Of a stretch of 64,000 nucleotides of DNA, positions 44,139 through 56,439 are shown one piece after another. Position 1 is the first letter of the stretch, and every line of letters starts with the position of its first letter. The translations under genes and the position numbers were made by a program. The notes beneath the pieces are model-generated. The model ran no database searches and was not told where the DNA came from. It saw only the letters and a program-made list of their open reading frames with translations. Source of the DNA: Heterohyrax brucei (lineage: Eukaryota; Chordata; Mammalia; Hyracoidea; Procaviidae); NCBI GenBank assembly GCA_028571685.1, contig CM053140.1:22611501-22675500 (forward strand), read 5' to 3'.

Positions 44139-44421
44139 TTTTCAGGAAATCAGAGCAGATGGTGGCTCCATCCACAACACGTGCCCGACCTACAACCCCT
44201 CAGCATGCCCAGATTCAGATCCCGGCCTACACTGACACAGGACCAAATTATCACCAGAAAGGAAGTGCTTTCCAGCCAATCCTTTCACCAGAGACTATCC
44301 CAGAAGCCATGACAGAAGAGGATGCCACTTCTGCACCTCCACATGTGGACATGCGGCAGGGGAGCTAAGGGCAGAGAACTCCACTACCAAACCCGACCCC
44401 TGGACACCACTGTAAATAAAA
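44139..44421 (+). other. Possible 3' terminal exon of an unidentified gene
   Basis: CTTTTTTTCTTTGCCTTTCTT-like tract, then TTGCTAACC (branch point) and TTTTTCAG form a good acceptor ending near 44138. The following 230 bp are open to TAA at 44366-44368 and would encode 76 residues rich in Pro, Thr and Gln (for example STTRARPTTPQHAQ, SPETIPEAMTEEDATS). AATAAA follows at 44413-44418. I do not recognise the protein. It could be a real last exon or an LTR-associated accident. Confidence 0.35.
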
Positions 44422-44439
44422 AGCTTTTGAGCCCCGTGG

Positions 44440-45440
44440 GACAGTGAACACATGGTGTTAAGGCTGCTAGACTCATGTTACTCCTTATCTACACAGACAA
44501 TAAACTTGAAACTTTCTGTTACCCTTGCAATTCGTGTCCCTCTTATTTCAGTCAGCTAATAAGACAGGACAAGAACCCAAACACAGTTCTGTTAGAGAGA
44601 CAGATGTTCAGCATTCTAACCAGATCACATTCTTCAAGACCAGAGAACATGCTCATCACCTCAGTACTGATTTGAGAGGGACGGCCAATTTGAACACTGG
44701 CTATCGCAGTCAAGGGAAGAGAAAGTCACCAGGAGGCTGGCTGACAGGCTTTCATGAATGTGCCTACATTAAATGAAGGAGACAAGGGTGGGTGCCCAGT
44801 AAAGAAATTCTTCCTCCCTGATGAGGCTGGAAAAGTGAGTGTTACTGGACAAAACTCCAGGTTCTCTGTATCTGCCCCAAATAGCCAATCTCTGAGACAC
44901 GTTGTAGGGTGGGTGATGAAAGCTTATTACCATGTCCTGTCGGACACAGGGAGCAGGGAAATATTTGTCCACCAAGGTCCTGCTCAAATTTTGTCAGGCA
45001 AGGTAGAAGTATTTAAAGGGAGAGGGGGTTCCATGCAAAATGTAAATAGAGGTACTGGGGCTGGTGCCAGGGAAACAATCAGTTGAAAAGGGGTATCCGA
45101 TGGTGGGGCTCAGAGGTCCTTTGAAGATACATATTAGGAATAGGAATCCGGAAGGCCTTCGTCAGAGGTCCCAGCTGTGGCCTGGGTCTTTCGGTGGCTC
45201 CTCCACCTGTTTTCATGTTGCTAAAAAGCTAAAAAGCTCTGAAAAACAGGCATTATTTCCATAGTTCCTGTCAGCGACTTCCTGCCAGGGCCAGGAATTT
45301 TTAAGACAGGAGAAATAACAAGCTAAGCTTACAAAGAAAATTTAATCTTTGCTGCCTATTTCAACTTCCTTTTTTAAAATCGGGGTGTCTAAACCTTATC
45401 TCCTATTTCAAGAGGATGGGGGAAGAGATTGATAGAATTT
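44440..45440. other. Possible LTR-derived sequence
   Basis: Weak resemblance to LTR R/U5 wording (ACAATAAACTTGAAACTTTC near 44499). I could not define ends or a target duplication. Confidence 0.25.
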
Positions 45441-45449
45441 CTTGATTCA

Positions 45450-46300
45450 TTTCGGAGTGTTATCAGGGTTTTCTGAAGACCCTCAAGGATCCTTATCAAC
45501 CTGCAAAAAAGAATCATCTAGGCAGACATGGCAGGCCCATGATAGATGGCTTGATGGGAACTGGGTGTACTGCTGTGCTGGGCAGCGGCACAGTGTACAG
45601 GACTCCTGTCGCTGCACCACCGATGGAGCAGGGGCTGCATTTTTGTAGTCTGTCTCCAGGATACAGCTGGGGACAACAACTCAGTGATGGGATCTGACAT
45701 CTTTCCTTCTTTGTCAGGAGGCTGCTTGTCCTTTGTTTCAGTGCTCACGCAGACTTCAAAATGGTTCTTCCCAAAGGGGCCTCCAGGACTGGCAACAGGA
45801 CTTAGTATGCAGTGTCCCACGGGAGCAGTTTCTTGCTCCCTTGGTTTGGTTCCCTGATGCTGATTCTAGTTCTCTTGTGCCTCCACTGGAAGGACATCTA
45901 GTGGTCACTTCTACTGCATCTATGTGTGCCTCTAACTTGTGTTGAAAAGTAACTTGAGAGATAATGAAGCAACTCATCCCTGTGAGTGGGCAGTAAATGA
46001 GTTGCTTATCGCTCCAGAATGTCCCAGGGTGTGGTTAGGCTGGCCCTGTCTCAGTCTCCCCTAGGAGATTCCATATTCGTAATTCTTGAAGGAAATACCA
46101 TGGAGGTCTCTTCTGTTTCTGCTTCATGCAGAACAGGGATGCAGGCCTACCCATCACGGTAGAAATCCCTTGCTGACTGTGCCAGGGATCTCTGCGGGCC
46201 AGGATGGTCACGAGCAGACATTCCTTAGAACCCAGGCATCATCATTCCCTTTACTAGGAAGGGTTCTAACCTGAAAGAAACTAACTACACAAGGCGTTTA
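45450..46300. other. Diverged copy of segment Y
   Basis: Aligns by eye with 18440-19450 (TTCTTGCTCCCTTGG, CTAGTGGTCACTTCTAC, AATGAAGCAACTCATCCC, GTGTGGTTAGGCTGGCCCTG). No coding domain seen. Confidence 0.5.
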
Positions 46301-48299
46301 AAGATGCAAGGCCTGAAAACAGAGTAAAATCCAAGTAATTGATGGGAGATGTACCAGTGAACAAAAGTTGGGGACATTTAGCTGTTAGGAATTTCTTTCT
46401 GACTCATCAGTTCACGTTTTAGTAATGACAGTCAGGAGGGTCTTCAGTGCTCCAATTTTCTATTTCATAAATGTTAATACAAAATGTGAAGAGTGGCGAG
46501 TCTTCCATGATTCCATTTGAACGGCTCTTGTGAAAGCTTGCCTAAAAGACAGCCTTGAAGATTTCTTTGCCATTGTCTTTACACCTCAGCGCTCCTTGGA
46601 TGTCTCCTTGTGAGTCTACCTCCAGCTGGGTCACACCCTGACTGCTCCAGAACGAGGAAAAGTGACCCATCAATCATTAACACTTGGACTTACTGGACAT
46701 CCTAGGTGGGGGCCATTGCAGGCTCTTTCAACTCCTGGTGCTGGTTTTTCACAGGATAACAACATTTGGTTCCTCACCAGGTTATTAAGCAAGAGACGGC
46801 AGTGTTCTCATGAGTCGCATTGCCGGAGTGAGCAGTCTCAAAGTACCACAACATTTTATGCCTAGGCCTTCTTTCAACGTTTAGGTGTGCAAAACCAGGG
46901 AGGATGAGTTTTATGATGTCTTAATACAGTCAGAATGCAAACTAAGAATATAACTATTCCTTGCAGTAGTCATCTATTTCATGGACATAATTTTTGATGG
47001 TAACTAACTAAACATCTGGCGTTGGGAATGTTGTTACAATAATGTGAAAAAATAGCTCAATGTCTACTTTTAATGGGCAGATGACACTCTCCTGGGATGA
47101 CAAGAAAACTGAGGCTGTTTAGTAATCTCATGTCAGCTTGGCTTATGAGGTCAGTGAGCACTGTTTCTAGCTTCCATCCCATGAGGACCTCAGTTTGTCA
47201 TTTGTTGTCTTATACTCACTGATGGCCTTCTCAAAGAGTTTGTCAGTTCAACTATACCATAAGTAGGAATAAAAGCTCTTGGAAATGATTAATGCTAGCC
47301 TGTGTGGCAGACCATGACACCTCTTCTGACTCAACATTACCTTTGCCAAATTTACCAGCATCATTCCTATGAATAGCTAATGGTCATCTTAAAGTTCCCG
47401 AAGCACATCGTAAACATATGCACAAGCAATCTGAAGAAGAGCAATTTGATAAATTCACTCAGTTAGAAAGGAATCTAAATTAGTACAGTTGGATTTAACA
47501 CACGCACACATGAATCTATAATCAGCACACAAAGTGTGTTTAGAGAAAACTGAAGTTACAGAAACACTTGTGACAAGTTTTCAGTACAGAATGAATGATT
47601 ATCAAGGTAACAGCACAGACCTCCCCTGCTGGAAGGCTTCAAATACTCCCTTTAAAATATGCTATATGTCCCTTTGAGGACACGCTGCCTCTCCTTGGTT
47701 TGCCTCCCAACAGTCATGGGTCACTGTCTCAGAAGCAGAAATGGAAAATAAGATGCAATGGAGTCTGAGCCATGGGGTATTCAGGAATCAGTTTTGTTTT
47801 TTCCCAAGCTTACTGTTCCAAAGGATAGAAAAAGGCTGTAGCCTCTCTGGGTTACCCCAATCTTCACGAAAGCCAGAAATCAAGATTCCAGAAAAACTAT
47901 GTCTACCTTTTTCATGGTGTCCTCTTTTGGATCAAGCTCTCACCATACAATCTTGGATCCAAAAAGTTTAAGAAATGGTCATTGAACGCCATGTGTTTTC
48001 AAAGATATTAGGTAACTTATAGTGAAGAAGGAAGCCTAACCAAAACACTAACCATACCATTAGGCCAGCAGTCTGAAATAACTAATGAACCTATGACCCT
48101 AAGGTCTTTGAATGAGGAAATAAATCTCAGGAGGGGTTTGTTCCTGCTGAAGCACTATCAATACCTGTTTCTCATTACCTCTGTAACAACTGCATTCTGT
48201 AAAAACCTCAGATTTCATAGGAATACAAATACAGCAACATTTATGTACTAAGGCACAAAAGGCTCCTTCGTAGAGCAGGAAATCTAATGTTATTCTGCT
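46301..48299. other. AT-rich gene-free stretch
   Basis: Nothing recognisable apart from short open frames expected by chance. Confidence 0.45.
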
Positions 48300-48520
48300 T
48301 TGTAAAATCACAGCTCAAACTTCAGTCATTTTTCTGACTACAATATTTAGAAAAAACTTTGCTATATTTCACAACAGGAATTCCTGATTTGAGAATTAAA
48401 ATACATAAACATATTAGTTAAATAACTTAGGAAAAGGGAAAATGGTTTCTTATAGCTAGAAAGTAAGACATTAAAACATCAACAATATCCCCATATAAAA
48501 CCCAAGTGGGTTTCTCTGTG
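48300..48520. other. Diverged copy of segment X
   Basis: CAGCTCAAACTTC, GAATTCCTGATTTGAGA, ACATTAAAACATCAACAATA match 16504-16700 in the same orientation. Confidence 0.5.
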
Positions 48521-48830
48521 GCATGGAAAGCAAAAGTATATAAAGCTAAATTATGACAAATGTCTATTAACTCAATTTAATAACAGCAATTTACCTAAAA
48601 GTTTTGGACATTATGTTAAGCCTGTAATTGAAATAGTTTATGTCAAGAGTCCCAAGTTTTCATTCAACTTGTACTATGTCTCACAGTTTGACCAGTCTAA
48701 TTTTAACCCATAAAGGTTCTATCAACTGGCTTTGGAAACCACAAAGTCTCTCTGGTCAGCTGACCAATTCTCCTCCTGAGGGTGACACATCTTTACAGGA
48801 TATTTCAGACATGTCTCAAGGTTCCCCTAA

Positions 48831-48851
48831 CAAAACAAAACAAAACAAAAC
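48831..48851 (+). repeat. (AAAAC)n microsatellite
   Basis: Four tandem AAAAC units. Confidence 0.9.
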
Positions 48852-48902
48852 TTCTTTACACTTCTTTCACAATTTGGATTCACTCAGCTTCAGATACTTA
48901 TA

Positions 48903-49060
48903 ATCCATTGCCATCCAATCAATTCTGACTCATGGCAATCCTAAAGGACAGAGTAGAACTGCTCCATAGAGTTTCTAAGGAGCACCTGGTGGATTACAAC
49001 TGCCCACCTCCTGTTTAGCAGATGTAGCACTTAACCACCATGCCACTAGGGTTTTCTCAG
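48903..49060 (-). mobile_element. AfroSINE, reverse orientation
   Basis: CCATTGCCATCCAATCAATT, TCTGACTCATGGCAATCCTA, and at the far end ACCACCATGCCACTAGGGTT (reverse 5' end). Confidence 0.88.
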
Positions 49061-49432
49061 ATCATTATCGCCAGTAGCCATTCTTCTTCTTATCTGTCTT
49101 AAAACTGCCTCCACCTAAGTGGAGGGTCTTTTAGAAGCTGTTCTGGAGCTATACCACCTTAGAGGCTAGAAAACAGGGAGAGGTGATCTTGTCCTGCCCT
49201 CATTCCTTTCACTCATAAAAAGGACACATGTTTCAGTTGACCAAGCTGTTCTCAAGGACGAAAGATACTTCATTTCCCTTTTACTGTTAGGGAACTACTA
49301 CTTGGATTTTCACACATACATACATTTTTCCTTGTCTGGGACCTACAACCAAGGTCTGTAAGTTAGCCTTTTCAGCTCAGTGACAGTTCTTTTCCGATGT
49401 ACTCAAAATTTTGCTTTCTTTTACATCTCAAG
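49061..49432. other. Unassigned stretch
   Basis: I see nothing in it. Confidence 0.4.
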
Positions 49433-49593
49433 TGGAAACCCCAGTAGCATGGTGCGTTAAGTCCTACATCTGCTAACCCAAACATCAGCAGTTCAAATCA
49501 GATAGGGGCTCCTTGAAAACTCTCTGGGGCCATTCTGCTGACCTCTAGGGCTGCAATGACTTGGACCTAATTCAACGGCAGTGGGTTTTTACG
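49433..49593 (+). mobile_element. AfroSINE
   Basis: GGAAACCCCAGTAGCATGGT, CATCAGCAGTTCAAATCAGA, ATTCAACGGCAGTGGGTTTT. Confidence 0.85.
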
Positions 49594-50164
49594 CATCTCA
49601 ATTAGCTTAGCCAAGACACCTCAGACCTTGATTAGGAGGATTTAGGCATCAAAGATTTCTCCCACATGTAGAAACAGTTGTCAGTCTCAAAGAATTTAAA
49701 CTAGAAATATCCTCAAATCATTCTGGCTCAGGGGACTCTGCTACAGGTAAAGCCTATCCTGGCCATGACTTGACAAGACGGGGAAGTCTGAACAAGACAT
49801 TGAAGACAAAGAGACTCAAGAAACACTTAACAGAAAAACATTTCTTCACAAAAACAGAGATAGGGAATACAACAATAGTTAGAAAAACAAGTCCAGGGTT
49901 AAATGGGCCAAAGTTGCAAGCCAAGGTCAAACTTTCAAAGTTTTCCACACTCAACAAACACTCTACCTAGATGACTAACACAATCTTTCAAAAACTTTTC
50001 ACAGAAGGGTCTCTGCAACTGAATATAAACTTGACCAAAATACTGAGTGGCTGAAAAAACAGGTTTTTGGACAGAAGGTCAGCAGGAAAAGTAAAGCTGG
50101 TTGGGCAAAAAAGGTTAAAAGAAGGCTCCTGGCTCTAGCACTGAACAGCACGACGACATGAAAA
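49594..50164. other. Unassigned stretch
   Basis: A 66-codon ORF at 49770 has no recognisable domain. I see no repeat. Confidence 0.4.
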
Positions 50165-50395
50165 CAGGAATTGACAGACCATCAAACGTGATGCTTCCAT
50201 AAACACATGCAGTGCTGGAAGGCGAGGCCTCACCTGTCAATACTAAGGACACTGGAAGACTGCTACCTGGCCAACCAACTACAAGCAGTCCTTTCTTGGA
50301 CCCATTTCAAAGAAAGGTGATCAAACATAACATAGAAACTGCTGAAAAATATCAGTGATATCAAATACAAGGAAAATCTGGCTGAAGATCATTGT
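50165..50395 (+). mobile_element. RTE LINE RT-region fragment before spacer S3
   Basis: CTGGAAGACTGCTACCTGGC, CCCATTTCAAAGAAAGGTGA, AAATCTGGCTGAAGATCATT; same piece as at 3690 and 12290. Confidence 0.75.
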
Positions 50396-52164
50396 GCTGT
50401 GATCAGTGCCTTTTGTGTGAGGCTTCTCTAGCCATGGCCTTCTAACTCCTACCCATGTGATCAGGCAGGACAGTGTGACAGTGCGGTTCATGCCGATAAA
50501 GAGCACTGGTCCCTGTCTCCTTAAGTGACAGCTAATTACAGAGCAGTGAGGAAGATGCGGTCACCCGCACAGAAGCATGGCCTTGAGCTGACAGAGCATT
50601 CTTTGGGCCCAGATTACTGTGCTGGAAAGCTCTCTGAAGAAGGTGCTAGAGAGAGCACAAGCTGGGAACCGGTGGCAGGAGAGACCTCACAGCAGGAGAG
50701 ATCATGCTGGGCTTCTCAGTCCACAAGACACAAAGCTGAGGGCCTGTGATCAGTGGCTGATAGACAGGGAGAGACCTTTGGGGATAGTCTTTGGGGAAAT
50801 ACAGGAAAGACAGGATAGTCTTTGGGGAAACACACAAGGGAAATCCTATGGAAAACGTGGCCTCTCTTTTTGAATCAAGAGCTGGGAGTAACACAGACAG
50901 CCTGAGGTCCTCCGTAACTAGTGTAACCAAAACTATCAACAAGCAATCAAGGATAAAAAGATCAAAGCATTACCAACATCCTGGGACACTTAGGTAAGTC
51001 CCTCCAAATTATGTAAATTTCTTCAAGGTTGTTTTTCAGAAGAAACCAGATGGAAGCAACTCTAAAGACATGCACAGAAATTCCCATTTCGACAGCTACA
51101 TGTCCTTCCACTGGGAGCACCAAATACATGTAGTCAGGAACCGGGAACTCAACCAAAGAACCAAGAGACTTCATGCACAACACCCCATAATGAGTCTTGC
51201 TACCAGTCCCAGAAAGCCTCAGAGAAAGGAACTCCCCAGATCCTGTAACTGATTTGACCCTAAGTGACCTGGTTCAAGTTCAGCAAATCAGAGTTGCAAC
51301 TTTGGTCTCCTGATCAGTAGACAACTGGGCTCCCCCTCCCACAGGCATCAGGGTGCAACCTTCACATCGGAAAAATTTGTTAAGTCCAAGTACTTACAGA
51401 CAGGGAATGGGTCAGTCTCTGTGACCAGCAAAGAGCTGGTAAATAGCTTGTAGTGTTCCTTACATTCGTAAGGGTAAAAGGTGGTGTCACAGTCAGGAGG
51501 GGTAGGTAGGAAATAGCCTTTGGTTTCAGTTTAAGGGTCATACATCAGCAACTCCATGACTGGTTCTCTCCTGAAGGATAAAATAATAGTATGGAGATTG
51601 GATAAAAAAAGGGGCTAGATCCTTTCTAGATCATCCTCCTGAGGAGGTAGGTACCCACAGGTAGCCACATCTCAAAATGCCAGGAGGAACTGTTACGTCT
51701 ACAATTACTGTTCTGAAACACTGATTGGGACTTTAGTGAGGATATGATGAGGTGGTCTGTGGTGGCCATCAGGTTCCCCAGCTACCCTTGTCATTTCCCC
51801 CTTGAGGAGACATGGGCCTGAAATCTTGAAAGGAACGTGGGAAGTTGACTCGCTCTGGCTACTTCCTGCTGTTTGGCATTATAGTCCTGCCTACCTGTCA
51901 AACCCATGTTCCTGAAATACCATCTTGAAAACATTGAGATGCCTCTTCTACCTACTACCTGCCTGGTGGGCACAGGCTGAGTATTCTTGTAGGACCATGA
52001 CATTCACTAGGCGTAGTTGTAGCTTGGAGCCGTGTCTTTTATCTAAGAAGCCAATTTCAAGATGTGCTGTATGCTGTCCTGGATCTGGTCAGAGTTACTA
52101 ACATAAAAACAACATTGTTCCTTGAGATATAGGCAGGTGCTGCCTCCAGCTGCTGTGAAAAGGT
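50396..52164 (+). repeat. Inter-kinase spacer, copy S3
   Basis: Third copy of the spacer (compare 3913-6604 and 12511-14257). It lacks the nested LTRs: CATGCTGGGCTTCT continues directly into CAGTCCACAAG. It joins kinase copy H at GTCGAGGAAATCAGTGTGGG. A small internal direct repeat, GGATAGTCTTTGGGGAAA, occurs near 50780 and 50813. Confidence 0.8.
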
Positions 52165-52760
52165 CGAGGAAATCAGTGTGGGACACTGCCATCTGCTGAG
52201 ACCATTGGGACGAGGACATGGGTCAGAGTCAAGTTACCCTGGCACATCATCATAGGCAAACAGGTAGCCGAGAAGAGTCAAAAAGAGCCCACAGACATCT
52301 TCCAACCTCCTGACACTAGGCTCGCACATAAAAATCATGAAGGATCTCCACAATCCAAATATTTTAAATTCCATCCATTAGTGTAGGCCCTACGGGTGTG
52401 CCACAACAAGTGTACTGTGCACACAAACATGGAACCCACAAATGTGCCCTTGGATGACAGAAAGAATATCAAACCTACTGACTTTCATTTTAGAACTGAA
52501 TTCACTGAGGAGAGCTAGCTGAAAACTTTCTGGGGAAGTCTCCCTTATATTATGCTCCAGAACTCCTGCCTGGAGAAAAGTTCCATGGACACTGTCCTCG
52601 AGGTGCAGAGCCTGGGAGTCACCCCGTATTTCATGGGAAGTGGGTCCCTACCTTTTCGTGGTGATGCCTTCAATGAACTACCAAAGTTAAATACCAGACG
52701 AAGAGTATAACAGTCTTTCTACATGTCTATGTCACGTGAACACTCACTAAATCCAATTTT
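52165..52760 (+). pseudogene. MARK/Smok-like kinase copy H, truncated
   Basis: N-truncated copy joined to spacer S3. Part of the N-lobe from the alpha-C to the hinge is deleted: CCAAATATTTTAAATTCCAT near 52358 jumps towards the region before the catalytic loop. That loop reads VHTNMEPTNVPLDD, so HRD is HTN, and the DFG position reads DFH. Near 52750 it breaks into the intron tail of copy I, the same junction as between copies A and B. Pseudogene. Confidence 0.83.
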
Positions 52761-53745
52761 CCTTTTGTCACCCATGTGCTCCATTTTAGTCACACCACAA
52801 GGGTACCTCTTGTCCCAAAGCCCATTAATCCTTGACACAACACTGAACATGCTGCAGAGCAACTTAGCATTTCCTGTTGAGGAGGAAATCTATGCGGGAC
52901 ACCACCAGCTCCTAAGAACCATCAGGAAGTGGACATTTGCCAGAGTTCAGTTAGCCCAGCACATCAACACTGCCAAGAGGTAGCCCAGAAAAGAGTTGAA
53001 AAGAGACAACAGACATCCTTCAACCTCCAGACATGGTACCCAGAGATAAAAATCCAGAAGGATCTCAATCATTCAAGAATTTTAATGCTGTTTCAAGTCA
53101 TAGAGAAAAACCACCTCTTTGGTACAGTGATGGGGTAGGTAAGTACAGGCATCTAGTGTGATCATCTGGAGGCTCATCGCTTCATGAGCGGAACAGAGGC
53201 CCTGAAAACATTCTGCCTATCAGAGTTGCCCTTACAGGTTTGCCACGACAACTGTGTTGTACATACGGGTATCAAACCAGAACAGGTGCTCTTAGATGAG
53301 AGAAGGAACATCAAAATTGCTGACACTGCTTTAAGAACTGAATTCACCAATGGGAGCGACCTAAGAACATTCTGTGGCAGAGTTCATTGCAGTGCCTACA
53401 GCTTCTACAAGGAGAAAAGTATCATGGACTCCCGTTGGACATGTGGAGCCTGGATATTACCATGTACTTCATGCTAAGTGGATCTCGGCATTTCCAGGGA
53501 CAGACCTTAAATGAGCTATCAAAGCAGGTCCTAGAGGAAGAACATGACGTTCTTTTCCACATGTCTACACCGTGTGAATGGTTGCGAAGCCAAATATTCA
53601 CTGGTGAGACAAGAAAGACAGCCATATCAGAGGACATGCTAGAACTTCCACACATGAATCTGGATAATGAAGAAAAACAAAAGCGGTATGTGCAATCATT
53701 TCCAGACTATGAGGACCCCGATGAACTGAGGCCAAAGTGAACACA
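52761..53745 (+). pseudogene. MARK/Smok-like kinase copy I
   Basis: It carries the intron tail, acceptor-like CACCACAAG (52794-52802), leader and ATG (CATGCTGCAGAGCAACTTAG near 52848). The first open frame keeps FPVEEEIYAGHHQLLRTIRK, then a TAG follows where other copies read VA near the beta-3 Lys. Further segments are readable: RRNIKIADTALRTEF for the activation region (DFG is DTA), VVHTGIKPEQVLLDE for the catalytic loop (HRD is HTG), and EEEHDVLFHMSTPCEW for the C-lobe. It ends at 53745 where an unrelated RTE/L1 composite begins, so UBA and KA1 are missing. Pseudogene. Confidence 0.84.
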
Positions 53746-53747
53746 GG

Positions 53748-54053
53748 TCTTCCTGGTCTGTTTTTGTCTGGAAGCTCAGCTGAAACATGTCCACCATGGG
53801 TGACTCTGCGGGTGTTTGAATACTGGTGATAAAGCTTGCATCAGGACAGCTACATGGAAGTGTCCACAGTATGACAAACGGACTCATGGGTAAATGCCTA
53901 CTCTGATACAACCTCATTAATAAAACCTAAGAAGCCTGTTCTAAAATGCTATTTCTTCCACAATTACGTTGTTAGGTACCTTGGAGTCCAAAACGACAGA
54001 AAGGGCCACCTAAACTAGAGGCTGTCAGCCAGAGTCAAGAACTAGATGGTACC
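53748..54053 (-). repeat. Inverted copy of the L1/RTE composite at 36877-37182
   Basis: The reverse complement of these 306 bp matches 36877-37182 at about 95% by eye, including the same junction between L1 3' UTR and RTE-like sequence. It sits exactly between kinase copy I and the start of segmental duplication copy 2. Confidence 0.85.
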
Positions 54054-54526
54054 TGGAGAGGTCTAAAGGGTCTGTGGTCTCCGCCTCCTCCAGTGTGGCT
54101 CACTCTGCCCCTAGCTCCCAACGTGCAGACTGTTTTCTCTGCCTCACTCACCCTGACTTTCACGAAGGAACGAACGATACTGAGTTCTCAGCTCCCTCAG
54201 GGATTCATACACTAATTTTGGCCAAATAACTCTGTCCATCTCACATGGTATCAAACTTGCTCAACCATGGAGATAGCCAAACCTAACTAATTTTTTGAAT
54301 CTTTACTTCAATAATTTGCAGCCTATCCTGACTTTCAAGTTTTGTTCCTTGATTAAAGGTATTAGATGTCCCTGGTTTTTCATTATGCATTTAAAACTGC
54401 CTCCCATGCTAGACAGTAAACCAATGAGCAGACCCTCTGTATATTGTTTTCTTGTTCTTTTTGGCCTATGACACTGATCACTGAAGACACAAACAGATTA
54501 TCTCCTGCTGCATAAGCGCTTGCAAA

Positions 54527-54692
54527 ATCCTAGTGTTGTAGTGTTTAAGTGCTACATCTACAAATCAAAAGTTCAGCAGTTCAAATCCACGGGGTGCTAC
54601 TTGGAGACTCTATGGGGCAGTTCTACTCTGTTCTGAAAGGTCACTGTGAATCAGAATCAACTCCACAGTAATGAGTTTGGTTGTTTGGGATG
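54527..54692 (+). mobile_element. AfroSINE
   Basis: AATCCTAGTGTTGTAGTG, GTTCAGCAGTTCAAATCCAC, ATCAACTCCACAGTAATGAG. Confidence 0.85.
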
Positions 54693-54833
54693 TATACTCT
54701 TGAGCAATACTATCCCAGTGAAATTCTCATTGTTCTCTTTCTGCACAGGGCAAGAAGGTAGACACTGGCCTTATTTGTTTTTTCAGAACTTAAAATGGGA
54801 CTAGTGTAACTAAGGAACTCTATTTGGTCTTTT

Positions 54834-54975
54834 GTTGTTACTGTTAGGTGCCATCAAGTGAGTCTGGACCATACAAACCCTCGGAGAATTCAACAAAACA
54901 CTGCCCGGTCCTGCACCATCCTCACAGTCGTTAGGCTTGGACTGATCATTGCTGCCACTGTGTCACTCCATCGCA
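54834..54975 (-). mobile_element. RTE LINE 3' end, reverse orientation
   Basis: TTGTTGTTACTGTTAGGTGC, CAACAAAACACTGCCCGGTC, TGCACCATCCTCACAGTCGT; reverse of the RTE tail. Confidence 0.8.
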
Positions 54976-56439
54976 TTTCTTTTCTTTGGGCTGTAATTCA
55001 CTTATGTGAAACAGACACAACCAGTCACGGGACACCACCGTTCCACTGGACTCATCAGAAACCTACACGATCCATATCTCAGAATGCGTGTGAAAGCCGC
55101 CATCGTCACAATTCAGAGCTTCAGAGCTCGGTTGCTCAAAGCATGTCCCACAGGCTGGAGAGCTTGTAAAGGGAACATTTGAACCAACGGGTTGTGTTCA
55201 CATGATTCAGGTCTACCTCAACTGGCAGCAGGGACACTCTCTGGGAAAGTGACGAGTGAGGTCAGACCATCAGATGCCTACAGTTACAAGGTTTTCTTCT
55301 ATCAGTGGAAACACCTAGTGCCAAGGCTGAAAAGCAAAGGAAATCTTCATCTCAATGAAAAGTCTTGCAAAGCACACTGTGCCTCATAACATGAGGCCTG
55401 TGGATCTCACCCCAAACGATTCTTCTACCAGCATTTCCCTGGGCCTCCAGTTCCTTCACAGAGATAGATACCTTACAGGAGTCAAGATCCTCTCTTCTTC
55501 CCAAGATCTCAACTGGATTGCACACATTATTTAGACAGGAACAATCACCTAAAACTCCACAGGACATTTTCTGGATCAAAACGAACGGGGTTACAAGGGT
55601 CGGGTAGAGCGACAAAGTGGGATGCTGCTCCAGAAACACCTACAATGTGGAAGCAGTTTTAGAATCTGGTGAGGCTTAAAGCCTGGGAGACTTAATGTGC
55701 CTCATAGGAAAAGTCTACATCGTCAAAGGCAAAGCTGGCGGGGCTCTGAAGAAAGTGAGGACGGCGACACCTAGTCTCCAACAGTTACAGAGAACACATA
55801 GGATGCCAGCGACAGAACGTGGCTAGAAATGTGCATGTTAGACAAACACAGCGTTAGCAAGTGGAAGAAAGGAGATGCTTTCTACACAGTGACAAGGAAC
55901 TCATTTAAATGACATTCAAATGTTTGGTGGAAGGCACTTATTTAAGGGATGAACTTCCAAAACTAGCTGAGGAGCTTTTTCAGGAAGACCTTAAAGGTGC
56001 AGCAAGGGATCTCCTTTCCACTTAGAGTAAAAAAGAGAGAGGAAAGAGATGGACTTTAAAATGAACTATGCAAACTTCAAACAAAATTTAAAGACATGGA
56101 AAATTCTGTTGTACATACTAGGTCCATGCATTCTAGAATTTTCACCAAGCGTGTGGCTACACAATCTTGTAACAGAGATTAAGCCAGTGACTAATGATTC
56201 TAACCAACTATCATAGCAGAAAATTCATCAGCTCAAACTGAAGGGGACAGAGAAGGAATGGAAACAATACTGTCCGCCTCTTTGAATTTCACATGCATGG
56301 AACTGGTCAAAAGAGCTACATCTCTTGTCTTTCAGGAAAAGGACAGGACCATCATTGGAGCATTCCAAACATCAGCAGACACGTGGGAAAGAGCATGGGA
56401 AACAGGCACAGCTGCCTCAGTTTCAAAGCGTGGAGTCAC

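Larger units (their letters stand above)
54121..55084. other. Extra segment in copy 2
   Basis: Copy 1 passes from CAGCTCCCAAG straight to TGTGTGAAAGC (21970), so this segment is either inserted here or lost there. It holds an AfroSINE (54527-54692) and a reverse RTE tail (54834-54975). The rest is unassigned. Confidence 0.6.
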
